From positions 1 to 64,000 of the forward strand of contig NZ_JBCNLP010000001.1 in NCBI RefSeq assembly GCF_039595395.1: a DNA stretch of 64,000 nucleotides, in the 5' to 3' direction. The first letter of the stretch is position 1, and each line of letters starts with the position of its first letter. A program made the position numbers and the translations under genes. Source of the DNA: Novosphingobium sp. (GTDB lineage Bacteria > Pseudomonadota > Alphaproteobacteria > Sphingomonadales > Sphingomonadaceae). Shown here piece after piece: positions 8,677 through 17,590 of the stretch. Under the pieces are notes generated by a model that worked only from the letters and a program-made list of their open reading frames with translations, was not told the DNA's origin and did not search any database.

Positions 8677-9210
8677 ATGCAACCTGAGGCCCGCACATCG
8701 CTTCTTTCCCGCCTGCTGGGCCCCCGCGCGGATGACCATGCCGCCGTGCGCCCGCTGTGGCATGCGCTGGTGGGCACCGCACGCGAGAAGGCCTGGTATG
8801 CCGACCTCGGCGTGGCCGATACGCTGCCGGGCCGCTTCGACGCGATCACGCTGGTGCTCAGCCTCGCCCTGCTGCGGATGGAGCATGAGGAGCCGCTCAA
8901 GGGCCCTTCGGTGCTGCTGACCGAGCTGTTCGTCACCGATATGGACGGCCAGCTTCGCGAGACCGGCGTGGGCGACATGGTGGTGGGCAAGCATATCGGC
9001 CGCTTGATGAGCGTGCTGGGCGGCCGCCTGGGGGCCTATCGCAGCGCCCTGCAGGAAGGCGATGACACCGCGCTGGCGCAGGCGCTGGCCCGCAACATGA
9101 CCATGATTGAGGGCGCGGATACGGCAGGCCTTGCCGCTGCCGTGCGCGCCCTGTTCCAGCGGCTGGAGAGCAAACCTGCCTCCGCCCTGCTGGCAGGAGA
9201 GATTGAATGA
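8677..9210 (+). CDS. Ubiquinol-cytochrome c chaperone family protein
   Basis: Member of the CBP3/UQCC1-like family, whose mitochondrial relatives assist cytochrome b and bc1 complex assembly. The 177-residue protein is alpha-helical and without membrane segments. Family-like blocks include ARxKAWYADLGVADTLPGRFD and LFVTDMDGQLRETGVGDMVVGKH, which precede a long helical C-terminus. The stop overlaps the start of the DUF177 gene by four bases (ATGA), so the two are translationally coupled, an arrangement common in alphaproteobacteria. Confidence 0.88.
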   Translation: MQPEARTSLLSRLLGPRADDHAAVRPLWHALVGTAREKAWYADLGVADTLPGRFDAITLVLSLALLRMEHEEPLKGPSVLLTELFVTDMDGQLRETGVGDMVVGKHIGRLMSVLGGRLGAYRSALQEGDDTALAQALARNMTMIEGADTAGLAAAVRALFQRLESKPASALLAGEIE

Positions 9211-9734
9211 CCCCCGAATTTACCCGCATCATCGATATCCGCCATCTGGAGGCCAAGCCAGTCACCATCACCGCCAGTGCGGAGGAGGCCAAGGCGCTGG
9301 CCAAGCGCTTCCTGCTGGTGGCGGTGAATGAGCTTGAGGCCACCGTCACCCTCACCCGTGATGGGCCGGTGGTGAATGCCAAGGGCCGCCTCAAGGCCGA
9401 TTTCGTGCAAAGCTGCGCCGTCTCGGGCGAGGATCTGCCGATGAAGGTCGATGAGGCGCTGGAGTTCCGCTTCGTCCCCGCCACCAGCATCGAGACCGAA
9501 GACCTCTCCGCCGATCAGGAGATCGAGATCACCAGCGACGATTGCGACGAGATCGAATACACCGGCGAACGCTTCGATCTGGGCGAGGCCGTGGCGCAGA
9601 GTCTGGGTCTGGCCATCGATCCCTTCGCCACCGGCCCTCAGGCCAATCGTGTGAGGCAGGAATCGGGCTTGCTGGGTGAGGACAAGACCGGGCCTTTCGC
9701 GGCACTGGCCGCGCTGAAAAACCCTAAAAGCTGA
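9207..9734 (+). CDS. YceD/DUF177 family protein
   Basis: A 175-residue member of the YceD (DUF177) family; the best-known relatives affect 23S rRNA accumulation in bacteria and plastids. The hallmark is the region LKADFVQSCAVSGEDLP, where the family usually carries a conserved Cys, followed by the acidic stretch ITSDDCDEIEYTGERFDLGE and the helix ending DPFATGPQ. It starts inside the end of the cytochrome chaperone gene. A strong bidirectional terminator follows. Confidence 0.88.
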   Translation: MTPEFTRIIDIRHLEAKPVTITASAEEAKALAKRFLLVAVNELEATVTLTRDGPVVNAKGRLKADFVQSCAVSGEDLPMKVDEALEFRFVPATSIETEDLSADQEIEITSDDCDEIEYTGERFDLGEAVAQSLGLAIDPFATGPQANRVRQESGLLGEDKTGPFAALAALKNPKS

Positions 9735-9755
9735 AAAACCCCAGACGCTGATACG

Positions 9756-9790
9756 AAAACGCCCCGCAGAACCAACTGCGGGGCGTTTTT
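9756..9790. terminator. Bidirectional terminator between the YceD gene and ssb
   Basis: AAAACGCCCCGCAG at 9756-9769 pairs with CTGCGGGGCGTTTT from 9776, with a 6-base loop. A runs on one side and T runs on the other make it work in both directions for the two convergent genes. Confidence 0.93.
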
Positions 9791-9810
9791 CTGTATCGTG
9801 ACGATCCGGC

Positions 9811-10419
9811 TCAGAACGGAATGTCGTCGTCCAGATCCTCGGCATAGCCGCCGCCCGAACCACCGCTCGAACCGCCGCCGGTGCGGCCCCAGTCGCTGCC
9901 GCCGCTTCCCGAACCGCCGCCAGAGCCGCCGCCCGAGGTCCGGCCCCAGTCGCCACCGCCCGAGGAACCGCCCGAGCGCGCGCCGCCGCCCGAACCGCCA
10001 CCCCAGTCACCGCCGCCCGAACGCTGGCCACCGCCACCGCCCATGCCGCCGCCGCCAGCGCCGCCACCGGGCGCGCCATCCAGCATGGTCAGCACGCCGC
10101 CGACGCCCACCGAGATCTCGGTGGTGTAACGGTCATTGCCGCTCTGGTCCTGCCACTTGCGGGTGCGCAGGCTGCCCTCGATGTAGATCTTGGAACCCTT
10201 GCGCAGAAAACGCTCGGCCACGCCGACCAGACCGTCGGACTGGAGCACAACCTGATGCCACTCGGTGCGCTCCTTGCGCTCACCGGTGTTCTTGTCCTTC
10301 CAGTTTTCCGAGGTGGCGATGCGCAGATTGGCGATGCGCCCGCCGTTCTGGAACGACTTCACTTCCGGGTCGGCACCAAGGTTGCCGACCAGAATGACCT
10401 TGTTGACGCTGCCTGCCAT
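9811..10419 (-). CDS. ssb: Single-stranded DNA-binding protein
   Basis: Binds single-stranded DNA during replication, recombination and repair. The N-terminal OB fold (about residues 1-115) starts MAGSVNKVILVGNLGADPEV and includes TEWHQVVLQ and the EGSLRTRKWQDQSG strand. A very long Gly/Ser-rich linker (about 116-190), with repeated GGDWG/GGSDWGR units, joins it to the acidic tip DLDDDIPF, which recruits partner proteins. The linker is low complexity, longer than in E. coli SSB, and repetitive at the DNA level. The 3' end faces the bidirectional terminator. Confidence 0.98.
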   Translation of the reverse strand: MAGSVNKVILVGNLGADPEVKSFQNGGRIANLRIATSENWKDKNTGERKERTEWHQVVLQSDGLVGVAERFLRKGSKIYIEGSLRTRKWQDQSGNDRYTTEISVGVGGVLTMLDGAPGGGAGGGGMGGGGGQRSGGGDWGGGSGGGARSGGSSGGGDWGRTSGGGSGGGSGSGGSDWGRTGGGSSGGSGGGYAEDLDDDIPF

Positions 10420-10563
10420 CTCTTCCTCTTGCGCGTGACGGGAGCGGCTTCAGACCTGAGGCGAGCACGCTCCGAAAACAGATTGGGCACAAGGGTAGTC
10501 TCCGCCCGGCCTTTCGCCAAGCGGTGAAAGGTCACTTATGCACGATACGGCAGGCGATCCGCC

Positions 10564-12474
10564 TCAAAGCCCGAAGGCCAGCGCCGTCCAATAGGTGATG
10601 CCCGCGAAGACATAGGCCAACGCGAAGAGGTAGCCCAGCATGAAGCTGGGCCATTTCCAGCCATTGGTTTCCCGGCGCGTGACAGCGATGGTCGACATGC
10701 ACTGCGGCGCGAAGACGAACCATGCCAGAAAGGCCAGCGCGGTGGGCAGCGGCCAGTTCTTTTTGAGCTGCGCGGACAGAGCCTCGTCGGTGTTGGCCTC
10801 GTCGCCGCTGGAAACGGCATAGGTGGTCGCCAGCGAGGAGACCGCCACCTCGCGCGCCGCCATCGAGGGGATCAGCGCCAGAGCGATATCGCGGTTGAAG
10901 CCGATGGGTTTGACCACCACCGCCAGCCCATTGGCGATATGCCCCGCGAAAGAGGCATCGACCTGATCCTTGCCCGGCTCGGCGCGGGGAAAGTTGAGCA
11001 GCAGCCACAGGATCACCGCCACCTGGAAGATGATCGTGCCCGCACGGCGCAGGAAGATCCAGGCGCGCTGGAACAGGCCCAAGGCCAGATCGCGCGCGCG
11101 CGGCATCTGGTACTTGGGCATCTCCATGATAAAGCCGCTGGCTTGGCCCTTGGTGATCGTGCCGCGCAGCAGCAGCGCCACCACCATCGCCCCGACGATC
11201 CCCGCGACATAAAGCGCAAACAGCACCAGCCCCTGCAGGCCGATGATCCCGCCCGGCCCCATCGGCGTGTTGGGGATCACCGCCGCGATGATCACGCCAT
11301 AGACCGGCAGACGCGCCGAGCAGGTCATCAGCGGAGCGATGAGGATGGTGGTGAGGCGATCCTTGGGATCGGTGATGCTGCGCGTCGCCATGATCCCCGG
11401 CACGGCGCAGGCAAAGGATGACAGCAGCGGAATAAAGCTGCGACCCGACAGGCCCACGCCCGCCATCAGCCGGTCCATCAGGAAGGCGGCGCGCGCCATA
11501 TAGCCCGAAGCCTCAAGGCTGAGGATGAAGAAGAACAGGATGATGATCTGCGGCAGGAACACCACCACCGCGCCCACGCCCTTGAGCGCGCCATCGGTGA
11601 TAAAGTCGCGCAGCAACCCGGCGGGCATCTCGGCCTTCACAAAACCGACGATGAGATCGACCACGCTCTGCAAACCGTCCTGAAACGGCTTGGCCCAGGA
11701 GAACACCGCCTGAAACACCACAAAGAGCAGCGCGAACAGGATCACCGGGCCCAGCCAGGGATGCAGCAGCACCTGATCCAGCCGCGAATGCAGGCGATGC
11801 TTGGCGCTTTCGGAAATGATGGCGGCACCGGCGATGGCATGGGCCTCCATCCGGCGCTCAGCCATATCGAGATGGGCGCGGGGATGCACCGGGCTGTTGC
11901 CGACGCGCGCATGCGCCTCGGCGATGGCCTCGGCCAGTTCGGTGAGGCCCCGGCGACGCACCGCCACGGTGGGGATCACCGGCACGCCCAGCGCCTGTGC
12001 CAGAGCGGCAGGATCGAGCGTCAGCCCGTCGCGCTCGGCCAGATCGATCATGTTGAGCGCCACCACGCAGGGGCGGCCCAGCGCGATCACCTCCTGAGCG
12101 AAGACCAGATGCTGCTCCAGATTGCTGGCATCGAGCACGACGATCAGCACATCGGGCGCGGCCTCTCCGGCCAGTTCGCCCAGAATGACGCGGCGGGTGA
12201 CCTCCTCATCGGGGCTGGTAGCGTTCAGCCCATAGGAGCCGGGCAGATCGGTCAGTTCGATGGTCTCGCCCGTCGGCAGCGGCAGGCGACCCGCCTTGCG
12301 CTCCACGGTGACGCCGGGATAGTTGGCGATCTTCTGCCGCGCGCCGGTCAGCGCGTTGAACAGCGCACTCTTGCCCGCATTGGGGTTGCCGACCAGCGCG
12401 GCGCGCTGAAGGCGAACGGCAGGGCGGGCAGTGTCCACGGGATCGATCGTCGCGTCGGGCGTCATCGTGGCCAT
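10564..12474 (-). CDS. feoB: Ferrous iron transporter FeoB
   Basis: Inner-membrane Fe(II) importer with a GTPase domain. The 636-residue chain is shorter than E. coli FeoB (about 770) but holds all core parts. G1 GNPNAGKSALFN lies near residues 29-40, NYPGVTVERK is the switch I region, G3 is DLPGSYGL, and G4 is NMID. A helical domain and multiple transmembrane segments with the two Gate motifs follow (GYMARAAFLMDRLM and ARDLALGLFQRAWIFL regions). It follows feoA by three bases. No feoC-like gene is visible. Confidence 0.97.
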   Translation of the reverse strand: MATMTPDATIDPVDTARPAVRLQRAALVGNPNAGKSALFNALTGARQKIANYPGVTVERKAGRLPLPTGETIELTDLPGSYGLNATSPDEEVTRRVILGELAGEAAPDVLIVVLDASNLEQHLVFAQEVIALGRPCVVALNMIDLAERDGLTLDPAALAQALGVPVIPTVAVRRRGLTELAEAIAEAHARVGNSPVHPRAHLDMAERRMEAHAIAGAAIISESAKHRLHSRLDQVLLHPWLGPVILFALLFVVFQAVFSWAKPFQDGLQSVVDLIVGFVKAEMPAGLLRDFITDGALKGVGAVVVFLPQIIILFFFILSLEASGYMARAAFLMDRLMAGVGLSGRSFIPLLSSFACAVPGIMATRSITDPKDRLTTILIAPLMTCSARLPVYGVIIAAVIPNTPMGPGGIIGLQGLVLFALYVAGIVGAMVVALLLRGTITKGQASGFIMEMPKYQMPRARDLALGLFQRAWIFLRRAGTIIFQVAVILWLLLNFPRAEPGKDQVDASFAGHIANGLAVVVKPIGFNRDIALALIPSMAAREVAVSSLATTYAVSSGDEANTDEALSAQLKKNWPLPTALAFLAWFVFAPQCMSTIAVTRRETNGWKWPSFMLGYLFALAYVFAGITYWTALAFGL

Positions 12475-12477
12475 GGC

Positions 12478-12744
12478 TCAGATCGCCTCAACCGTCATGG
12501 CTTTGGCATGGACCCGGCGCAAGGCCACCGTCATGCGCCCGACCATGATGGCCAGAGGATCGCGCCCGGCCCAGACTCCGCGATGCGCCACGGTGATGCG
12601 CGCGCCCACATCGATGCCCAGCGCCCGCAGGCGCTGCGCCTCTTCCGCCACCAGCGCCGCCCAGTCGACAGCCACGATGCGGGCCGGCGTTTCCAGCGGC
12701 AGATTGTCCAACGTGACAGGCGGCAGAGTCGTGACGGCATCCAT
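12478..12744 (-). CDS. feoA: Ferrous iron transport accessory protein FeoA
   Basis: Small SH3-like cytosolic partner of FeoB. From the ATG at 12744 it is 88 residues long. The fold is recognisable from RIVAVDWAAL, EEAQRLRALGIDVGARITVAHRG and the final strand DPLAIMVGRMTVALRRVHA. The frame can be extended to a TTG at 12780, but that extension lacks a ribosome-binding site and runs into a dyad at 12775-12791 that looks like an operator, so the internal ATG is preferred. Co-transcribed with feoB. Confidence 0.9.
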   Translation of the reverse strand: MDAVTTLPPVTLDNLPLETPARIVAVDWAALVAEEAQRLRALGIDVGARITVAHRGVWAGRDPLAIMVGRMTVALRRVHAKAMTVEAI

Positions 12745-12774
12745 GCTTTCCGCGCTGCCAGAAGTCAGAGCGGA

Positions 12775-12791
12775 TTGCAACTGGCTCGCAA
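12775..12791. promoter_or_regulatory. Possible iron-regulator operator upstream of feoA
   Basis: TTGCAA at 12775-12780 and TCGCAA at 12786-12791 form an imperfect dyad (TTGC-N9-GCAA core) about 30-47 bases upstream of the preferred feoA start. Position and symmetry suit a Fur-type repressor site; the regulator is inferred. Confidence 0.35.
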
Positions 12792-12827
12792 TAACACCAT
12801 GGCCTTAATAATGTTTAAGGCCGCCCC

Positions 12828-13496
12828 TCAGGGCGCGGGATAACGCAGGCGGCCCAGCAGGCGCACCAGGCTGAAATGCTCACGATCCGCGCGGAACAGT
12901 TGGGCCTTGGCCTTTTCGAACCGCATGATGCCGTCGATCCGGCGATCGAGGAAGGCCAAGGTCTCGGCCTTGCCCTCGCTATGGTCATCCACCCACACCG
13001 CCAGAGTCGCGGCATAGACGCCCCACAGCGTGGCGCGCTTGGTGTAATGGTTGATGTCCACCGCCGTATCGCCCGCCAGACGCCACATGGCATCGGCACT
13101 GCGCCAGCCCAGCTTGGCAGCCGCCGCCAGATGGCGCGGCCCGGCCATGATCGAGAGCGCGCGGCGCAGCGCTTCCTCGCGCCCCGCCTGTGCCTCGAGG
13201 CGGAAGGCGACCAGCGCGCGGATCCGCGCGCGGATCTTCATCGTCGCCAGCACCTCGGGCGGCAGCGCCTGCGCCATCGCCACATCGACCGAGGCGGCCA
13301 GCGCCTCGATCATCGCCATCGGTCCTTCGCCAAAGGCATAGGCCGCGACATCGCCGTTCACGCCAAGCTGCTGGGCGGCAGCGCGCACCGCCACCTCGCT
13401 CCAGCCGTCGAAGGTGGCGGCATCGGCGATGGCGGGGGCCAGCAGCAGCCGCAGATCGTCGAGCGGCAGGTCAGATTTGGCGGTAGCGCTCATCAC
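12828..13496 (-). CDS. COQ9 family protein, ubiquinone biosynthesis
   Basis: Alphaproteobacterial relative of mitochondrial COQ9, a lipid-binding TetR-fold protein that supports the COQ7 hydroxylase step of ubiquinone synthesis. The 222-residue helical protein has the N-terminal half LLLAPAIADAATFDGWSEVA, which resembles a helix-turn-helix but is not used as one in this family, and the C-terminal region DINHYTKRATLWGVYAATLA with the conserved aromatic lipid pocket. The start could be Met 1 or Met 2. Its 5' end overlaps the ankyrin gene's stop by four bases, so the two are coupled. Confidence 0.9.
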   Translation of the reverse strand: MMSATAKSDLPLDDLRLLLAPAIADAATFDGWSEVAVRAAAQQLGVNGDVAAYAFGEGPMAMIEALAASVDVAMAQALPPEVLATMKIRARIRALVAFRLEAQAGREEALRRALSIMAGPRHLAAAAKLGWRSADAMWRLAGDTAVDINHYTKRATLWGVYAATLAVWVDDHSEGKAETLAFLDRRIDGIMRFEKAKAQLFRADREHFSLVRLLGRLRYPAP

Positions 13497-14095
13497 AGGC
13501 TGGGGCCGTAAGACGAACGCCCGCCATTGGCCTTGGTCTTGGCGTTGGTGTTGATTTCGTTGGTCAGATTGCCCGAACGATCCTCGATCTTGGCATAGTC
13601 GCGCGCGGTGCGGCCCGCGCTGTCCGAACGGTCAGGGTTGGCACCGGCCTTCAGCAGCAGGCGCACCATGGCCACATCGCGGCGATGCACCGCCGAGATC
13701 AGCGGGGTTTCGCCGGTCGCATTGCTCTCGTCAGGGCGCGCGCCGGAATTGAGCAGCAGTTCCATGCCTTCGCCATAACCGATGTTGGCGGCGGTCACCA
13801 AAGGCGTCTCGCCCTTGTTGTTCTTGGCGTTCGGATCGGCACCGCGCGCCAGGAAATAGTTGATCCAGGGCGTGTCGCGCCGTGCCACCAGAATGTGCAG
13901 CGCGGTGTCGCCGGTGGAAACGTCATGGGTGTTGATGATCTGGTTGCCCGGCTCGGAGAGCGTGTTGTTCACATCGCTCATCTCATTGTTACGAACCGAT
14001 TCGAGGAACTTGTAACCCTTGGAGAAATTCTGGGCCTGAGCCCCGCCTGCCACCATCGCCAGCGCCAGAGCGCCAAACAGGGCATGTCGCGCCAT
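13493..14095 (-). CDS. Exported ankyrin-repeat protein
   Basis: A 200-residue protein with a signal peptide (MARHALFGALALAMVAGGAQ, cleaved near AQA), then about four ankyrin repeats between residues 50 and 175. Repeats are recognisable from GDTALHILVARRD, KGETPLVTAANIGYGEGMEL, TGETPLISAVHRRDVAMVRL and AGRTARDYAK. Ankyrin repeats mediate protein binding; a periplasmic partner is implied but unknown. The start at 14095 is chosen for the leader peptide. Upstream is a divergent promoter region shared with the SCO gene, and downstream it is coupled to the COQ9 gene. Confidence 0.85.
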   Translation of the reverse strand: MARHALFGALALAMVAGGAQAQNFSKGYKFLESVRNNEMSDVNNTLSEPGNQIINTHDVSTGDTALHILVARRDTPWINYFLARGADPNAKNNKGETPLVTAANIGYGEGMELLLNSGARPDESNATGETPLISAVHRRDVAMVRLLLKAGANPDRSDSAGRTARDYAKIEDRSGNLTNEINTNAKTKANGGRSSYGPSL

Positions 14096-14238
14096 GCGGG
14101 CGCCCTTCTGCGAAATCCGCGACCTCATCACCTTCGTCAATCTCCTCATGCGCCGCGATGACAGCCCCCGCCTTCCAGTCGTCGCAAGCAAACAGATCAA
14201 GGCGAGCTGGCACCTTGCGCGAGAGGCTTTAGCAGAGC

Positions 14239-14868
14239 ATGAACCGGCGCGCCATGACGAACGCCCACCCCCGACACAAGTCCGCACTCGCCCTTTTGCT
14301 GGGGGCCGCGATGCTCTCACTTGCTGCCTGCGGGCCAAGCGGAACACAGGCCGGCAAGCCACCGCTGGCCGATGCCCAGGTGGGCGGGCCTTTCACGCTG
14401 GTGGACAAGAACAACAAACAGGTGCGCTGGTCCGATTTCGACGGGCGCTATCGCATCGTCTATTTCGGCTACACCTACTGCCCCGATGCCTGCCCCACCG
14501 ACATGGCGGTGATCGGCCATGCGCTGGACCAGCTTGAAAAGAGCCATCCCGCGCTCACGCCGCGCGTGGTGCCGATCTTCATCACCGTCGATCCCGAGCG
14601 CGATACACCGCAGATCGTCGGCCAGTTCGCCGCCGCCTTCTCGCCGCGCGTGGTGGGCCTGACCGGGCCGAAGGCCGAGATCGACAAGGCCGCTCAGGAA
14701 TTTGCCGTCTATCACGCCCGCGGCGCCTCGACGCCGGGCGGAGGCTATCTGATCGACCACAGCCGCACCGTGCTGCTGATGGGGCCCAAGGGCGAGCCCG
14801 TCGCCATCCTGCCCGCCGACAAGGGCCCCGACTCCATGGCCGCCGAGATCGTGAAATGGGTGAAGTAA
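14239..14868 (+). CDS. SCO1/SenC family copper chaperone lipoprotein
   Basis: Thioredoxin-like membrane-anchored protein that delivers copper to the CuA centre of cytochrome c oxidase. An N-terminal hydrophobic leader with lipobox SLAAC suggests lipidation. The copper ligands are visible: the CxxxC in FGYTYCPDACPTDM and the later His in GYLIDHSRTVLL. An ATG at 14254 (MTNAHP) is an alternative start. Its end overlaps the YcgN-family gene by 13 bases, forming a tight operon with the next genes. Confidence 0.93.
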   Translation: MNRRAMTNAHPRHKSALALLLGAAMLSLAACGPSGTQAGKPPLADAQVGGPFTLVDKNNKQVRWSDFDGRYRIVYFGYTYCPDACPTDMAVIGHALDQLEKSHPALTPRVVPIFITVDPERDTPQIVGQFAAAFSPRVVGLTGPKAEIDKAAQEFAVYHARGASTPGGGYLIDHSRTVLLMGPKGEPVAILPADKGPDSMAAEIVKWVK

Positions 14869-15344
14869 AACCCTTCTGGGAGCAGCCGCTCTCCACGCTG
14901 AAGCGTGACGAATGGGAAGCCCTGTGTGACGGCTGCGGCCAGTGCTGCCTGCACAAGGTCGAGGATGACGACACCGGCGACATCTATCACACCAATGTCG
15001 CCTGCAAGCTGCTCGACCTGCGCAGCGCGCGCTGTTCGGATTACAAAAACCGTCGCAATTTCGTGCCAGACTGCGTGCGGCTGACCCCGCGCCTGGCCCA
15101 TACGCTGCCCTGGCTGCCCGACAGCTGTGCCTATCGCCTGCGCGCAGAGGATCTGCCGCTGCCCGAATGGCACTATCTGGTCTGCGGCGATCGGGATGCG
15201 GTGCATCGCGCGGGCTTTTCCGTGATCGGCAAGGCGATCAGCGAGGAGATTGCCGGGCCGCTGCACCAGCATATCATCTGGGAAGGCGAACCGATGGAGA
15301 TCGAAGTGGTCGAGGATGAGGAGGATAATGGCCGGTCTGCCTGA
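14856..15344 (+). CDS. YcgN/UPF0260 family cysteine-cluster protein
   Basis: A 162-residue member of the YcgN family, whose function is not established. The diagnostic cysteine pattern is CDGCGQCCLHK near residues 24-34, VACKLLDL near 49, SARCSDY near 59, and DCVRLTP. Conserved LPWLPDSCAYRL and LPEWHYLVCG blocks follow. The cysteines resemble a zinc or iron-sulfur ligand set. Overlaps with both neighbours support co-translation. Confidence 0.9.
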   Translation: MGEVKPFWEQPLSTLKRDEWEALCDGCGQCCLHKVEDDDTGDIYHTNVACKLLDLRSARCSDYKNRRNFVPDCVRLTPRLAHTLPWLPDSCAYRLRAEDLPLPEWHYLVCGDRDAVHRAGFSVIGKAISEEIAGPLHQHIIWEGEPMEIEVVEDEEDNGRSA

Positions 15345-16086
15345 TTTCCTGCGCCACCCTTTCGGCAAAAGCGCCGAGCGGGAGGCCAATGTCCCGCCGG
15401 TGATCGAGATCGGCGGGCAGCAGATTCCCATCACCATCCGTCGTCTGGCCCAGTCCCGCCGCATGGTGATGCGCCTGGCCCCCGATGGCAGCGAGATCCG
15501 CATCTCCATGCCGCGCTGGGGCCGCACCGCCGAGGCTTTGGCCTTCGCCCGGAGCCGCGCGGTCTGGCTGGAAACGCAACTGGCGCGCCATGTTCCGCCC
15601 GCGCCGCTGGGCGATGGCTCCACCCTGCCCTTTCGCGGCGCGCTGCTGCGAGTCGATCATGTGGTTTCGGCGCCGCGCCGCCCTGCCGTGATCGAGAGCA
15701 CGCTGCGCCTGGGCGGCCCCGCCGAGGGGCTCGACACCCGCATCCGCCGCTGGCTTCAGGCCGAGGCCAAGGCGCTCTTCGCTCAGGATCTGGCCTTTTA
15801 CTGCGCGCGCGCCAAGGTGGCGATTCCCACCCTGGCGCTGACCAATGCGCGGTCGCGCTGGGGCAGTTGCTCGGGCAAGGGAATCATCAGGCTCAACTGG
15901 CGACTCATCATGGCGCCCGATGCCGTGCGGCGCAGCGTGGTCGCCCATGAGGTCGCCCATCTGCTGCATTTCGACCATTCGCCGCGCTTCCACGCCTGCC
16001 TCGGCAAGCTGTTCGAGGGTGACATCGAAGAGGCCAATCGCTGGTTGAAACCCCATGGGCGCGGGCTCTACGCCATCCTTGGCTGA
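15328..16086 (+). CDS. YgjP/SprT-like zinc metallopeptidase (M48-clan, DUF45)
   Basis: A 252-residue cytosolic protein of the YgjP/WLM group. The gluzincin motif HEVAHLLHFDHS gives two His and a Glu, and a further His (FHACLGKL) provides the usual third-ligand region. Other family blocks are RRLAQSRRMVMRL at the N-terminus and ALTNARSRWGSCSGKGIIRLN, the RWGSCS signature. GGAGG just upstream supports the ATG at 15328, which lies inside the end of the YcgN-family gene. Substrates are unknown. Confidence 0.9.
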   Translation: MAGLPDFLRHPFGKSAEREANVPPVIEIGGQQIPITIRRLAQSRRMVMRLAPDGSEIRISMPRWGRTAEALAFARSRAVWLETQLARHVPPAPLGDGSTLPFRGALLRVDHVVSAPRRPAVIESTLRLGGPAEGLDTRIRRWLQAEAKALFAQDLAFYCARAKVAIPTLALTNARSRWGSCSGKGIIRLNWRLIMAPDAVRRSVVAHEVAHLLHFDHSPRFHACLGKLFEGDIEEANRWLKPHGRGLYAILG

Positions 16087-16142
16087 GATTTAGGGCAAGC
16101 AAACACTGGCGCCGCGCGCGGACTCGCACTATCTGCTAGCCC

Positions 16143-16598
16143 ATGCTGTTTTCGCGCAAGAACTCGATGTGGAAGGATGTCAGCCCCTCCGGCGCCGTGA
16201 AGGACTTTGTCACGGTGTTCCGCGATGCGGGCACGGCGCGCTGGAAAATCGCGCTGCTGGCCGCCAGTTGCACCGCCCTCACCTTCTCGATGCTGACGCG
16301 CGAGGAACATCGCGTGCCTCAGCGCCTGCCCTACATCACCTATATCACCAGTTGGCAGGATGGCCGCAGCGATGCCGAGATCAAGGCCAGCAACGTCGCC
16401 AACCAGAAGCTGAAAGAAAAGGAAAAGGCCGAGGCCGAGCGCGACGCTCAGGAAACCCGCGACCTTTACAAGGCGCTGGGCCGGGCCTCGGGCATGGATG
16501 TCGACGCCATCGAGGCCAAGGCCAAGGCTGACGATGCTGCTGCAGCCAAAGCCAAGGCCGCTGCCTGGAACACCCAGCCCGCTCCCAAGGCCAAGTGA
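16143..16598 (+). CDS. Conserved single-pass membrane protein of unknown function
   Basis: A 151-residue protein I do not recognise beyond its likely conservation in sphingomonads. One hydrophobic helix lies near residues 36-50 (IALLAASCTALTFSML), followed by a short region with SWQDGRSD and then a highly charged, Lys/Glu/Ala-rich C-terminus that probably forms a coiled coil. It ends in a Pro/Lys tail. The stop overlaps the ribD GTG start (GTGA), so it is likely translated with the riboflavin genes. That is the only functional clue. Confidence 0.75.
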   Translation: MLFSRKNSMWKDVSPSGAVKDFVTVFRDAGTARWKIALLAASCTALTFSMLTREEHRVPQRLPYITYITSWQDGRSDAEIKASNVANQKLKEKEKAEAERDAQETRDLYKALGRASGMDVDAIEAKAKADDAAAAKAKAAAWNTQPAPKAK

Positions 16599-17590
16599 CC
16601 CCTGAAGGCGTAAAGGTTGAGGACAGGCGCTGGCTGACCGCCACGGCAAGGCTGGCCATGCGCGCGCGGCCCTTGTGCGCGCCCAACCCCGGCGTGGCCG
16701 CGCTGATCGTCAAGAATGGCCGTGTGATCGCGCGGGGCTGGACCCAGCCCGGCGGGCGCCCTCATGCCGAAGCGATCGCGCTGGCCGCAGCCGGGGAACT
16801 GGCGCGCGGCGCCACGATGTTCGTCACGCTGGAACCCTGCGCTCACATATCGGCGCGCGGCCCGGCCTGCGCCGATCTGGTCTCCGCCTCGGGGCTGGCC
16901 CGTGTGGTGGTGGGCTGCGCCGATCCCGACCCGCGCACGGCAGGCTTTGGCATGGAGCGCATCCGTGCCACCGGAATCGCCGCCGAGCTGGCCGATTCGC
17001 CTGAATCGCGCGCCAGCCTCGAAGGCTATCTGATGCAGCGGCGCCATGGCCGCCCGCATGTGACGCTGAAGCTGGCCACTTCGCTCGACGGCTGCATCGC
17101 GCTGGCCAGCGGTGAATCGCAGTGGATCACCGGGCCCGAAGCCCGCGCCCATACCCACGCGATGCGCGCCCGCGCCGATGCGATTCTGGTGGGTGGCGGT
17201 ACATACCGCGCCGATACGCCGCGTCTGGATGTGCGCCTGCCCGGCCTTGAGGACCGCAGCCCCGAGCGCTGGGTGCTGACCCATGGCGCGGTCGCGGCAG
17301 GCTGGAACGCTCTGCCCTCGCCCGAGGCCATCACCGGCATGGCCCATGTGCAGAACCTCTTCATCGAGGGCGGCGCGGGTGCCGCCAGCGCCTTCCTGCG
17401 CACCAATCTGGTGGACCGCATCCTGCTTTACCGCGCCCCCATCGTCATCGGCGGCGGGCGCCCCTCCATCGGCGACATAGGCCTCACCCGCCTTGCCGAT
17501 GCCCACGACCGCTGGCAGTTTTCATCGCGTCGCCAACTCGGCAAAGACACGCTCGACATTTACGAGGCAAACCCATGTTCACCGGCATAG
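16595..17590 (+). CDS. ribD: Riboflavin biosynthesis deaminase/reductase RibD
   Basis: Bifunctional enzyme of riboflavin synthesis: deaminates the diaminopyrimidine from GTP cyclohydrolase II, then reduces the ribosyl side chain with NADPH. The deaminase half shows CAPNPGVAA, the zinc/catalytic HAE in GRPHAEAIAL, and TLEPCAHISARGPACADLV with the Cys ligands. The reductase half has RPHVTLKLATSLDG and the DAILVGGGTYRADTPRL substrate loop. The start is GTG at 16595, overlapping the preceding stop. It overlaps ribE by 16 bases. Confidence 0.97.
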   Translation: MTPEGVKVEDRRWLTATARLAMRARPLCAPNPGVAALIVKNGRVIARGWTQPGGRPHAEAIALAAAGELARGATMFVTLEPCAHISARGPACADLVSASGLARVVVGCADPDPRTAGFGMERIRATGIAAELADSPESRASLEGYLMQRRHGRPHVTLKLATSLDGCIALASGESQWITGPEARAHTHAMRARADAILVGGGTYRADTPRLDVRLPGLEDRSPERWVLTHGAVAAGWNALPSPEAITGMAHVQNLFIEGGAGAASAFLRTNLVDRILLYRAPIVIGGGRPSIGDIGLTRLADAHDRWQFSSRRQLGKDTLDIYEANPCSPA

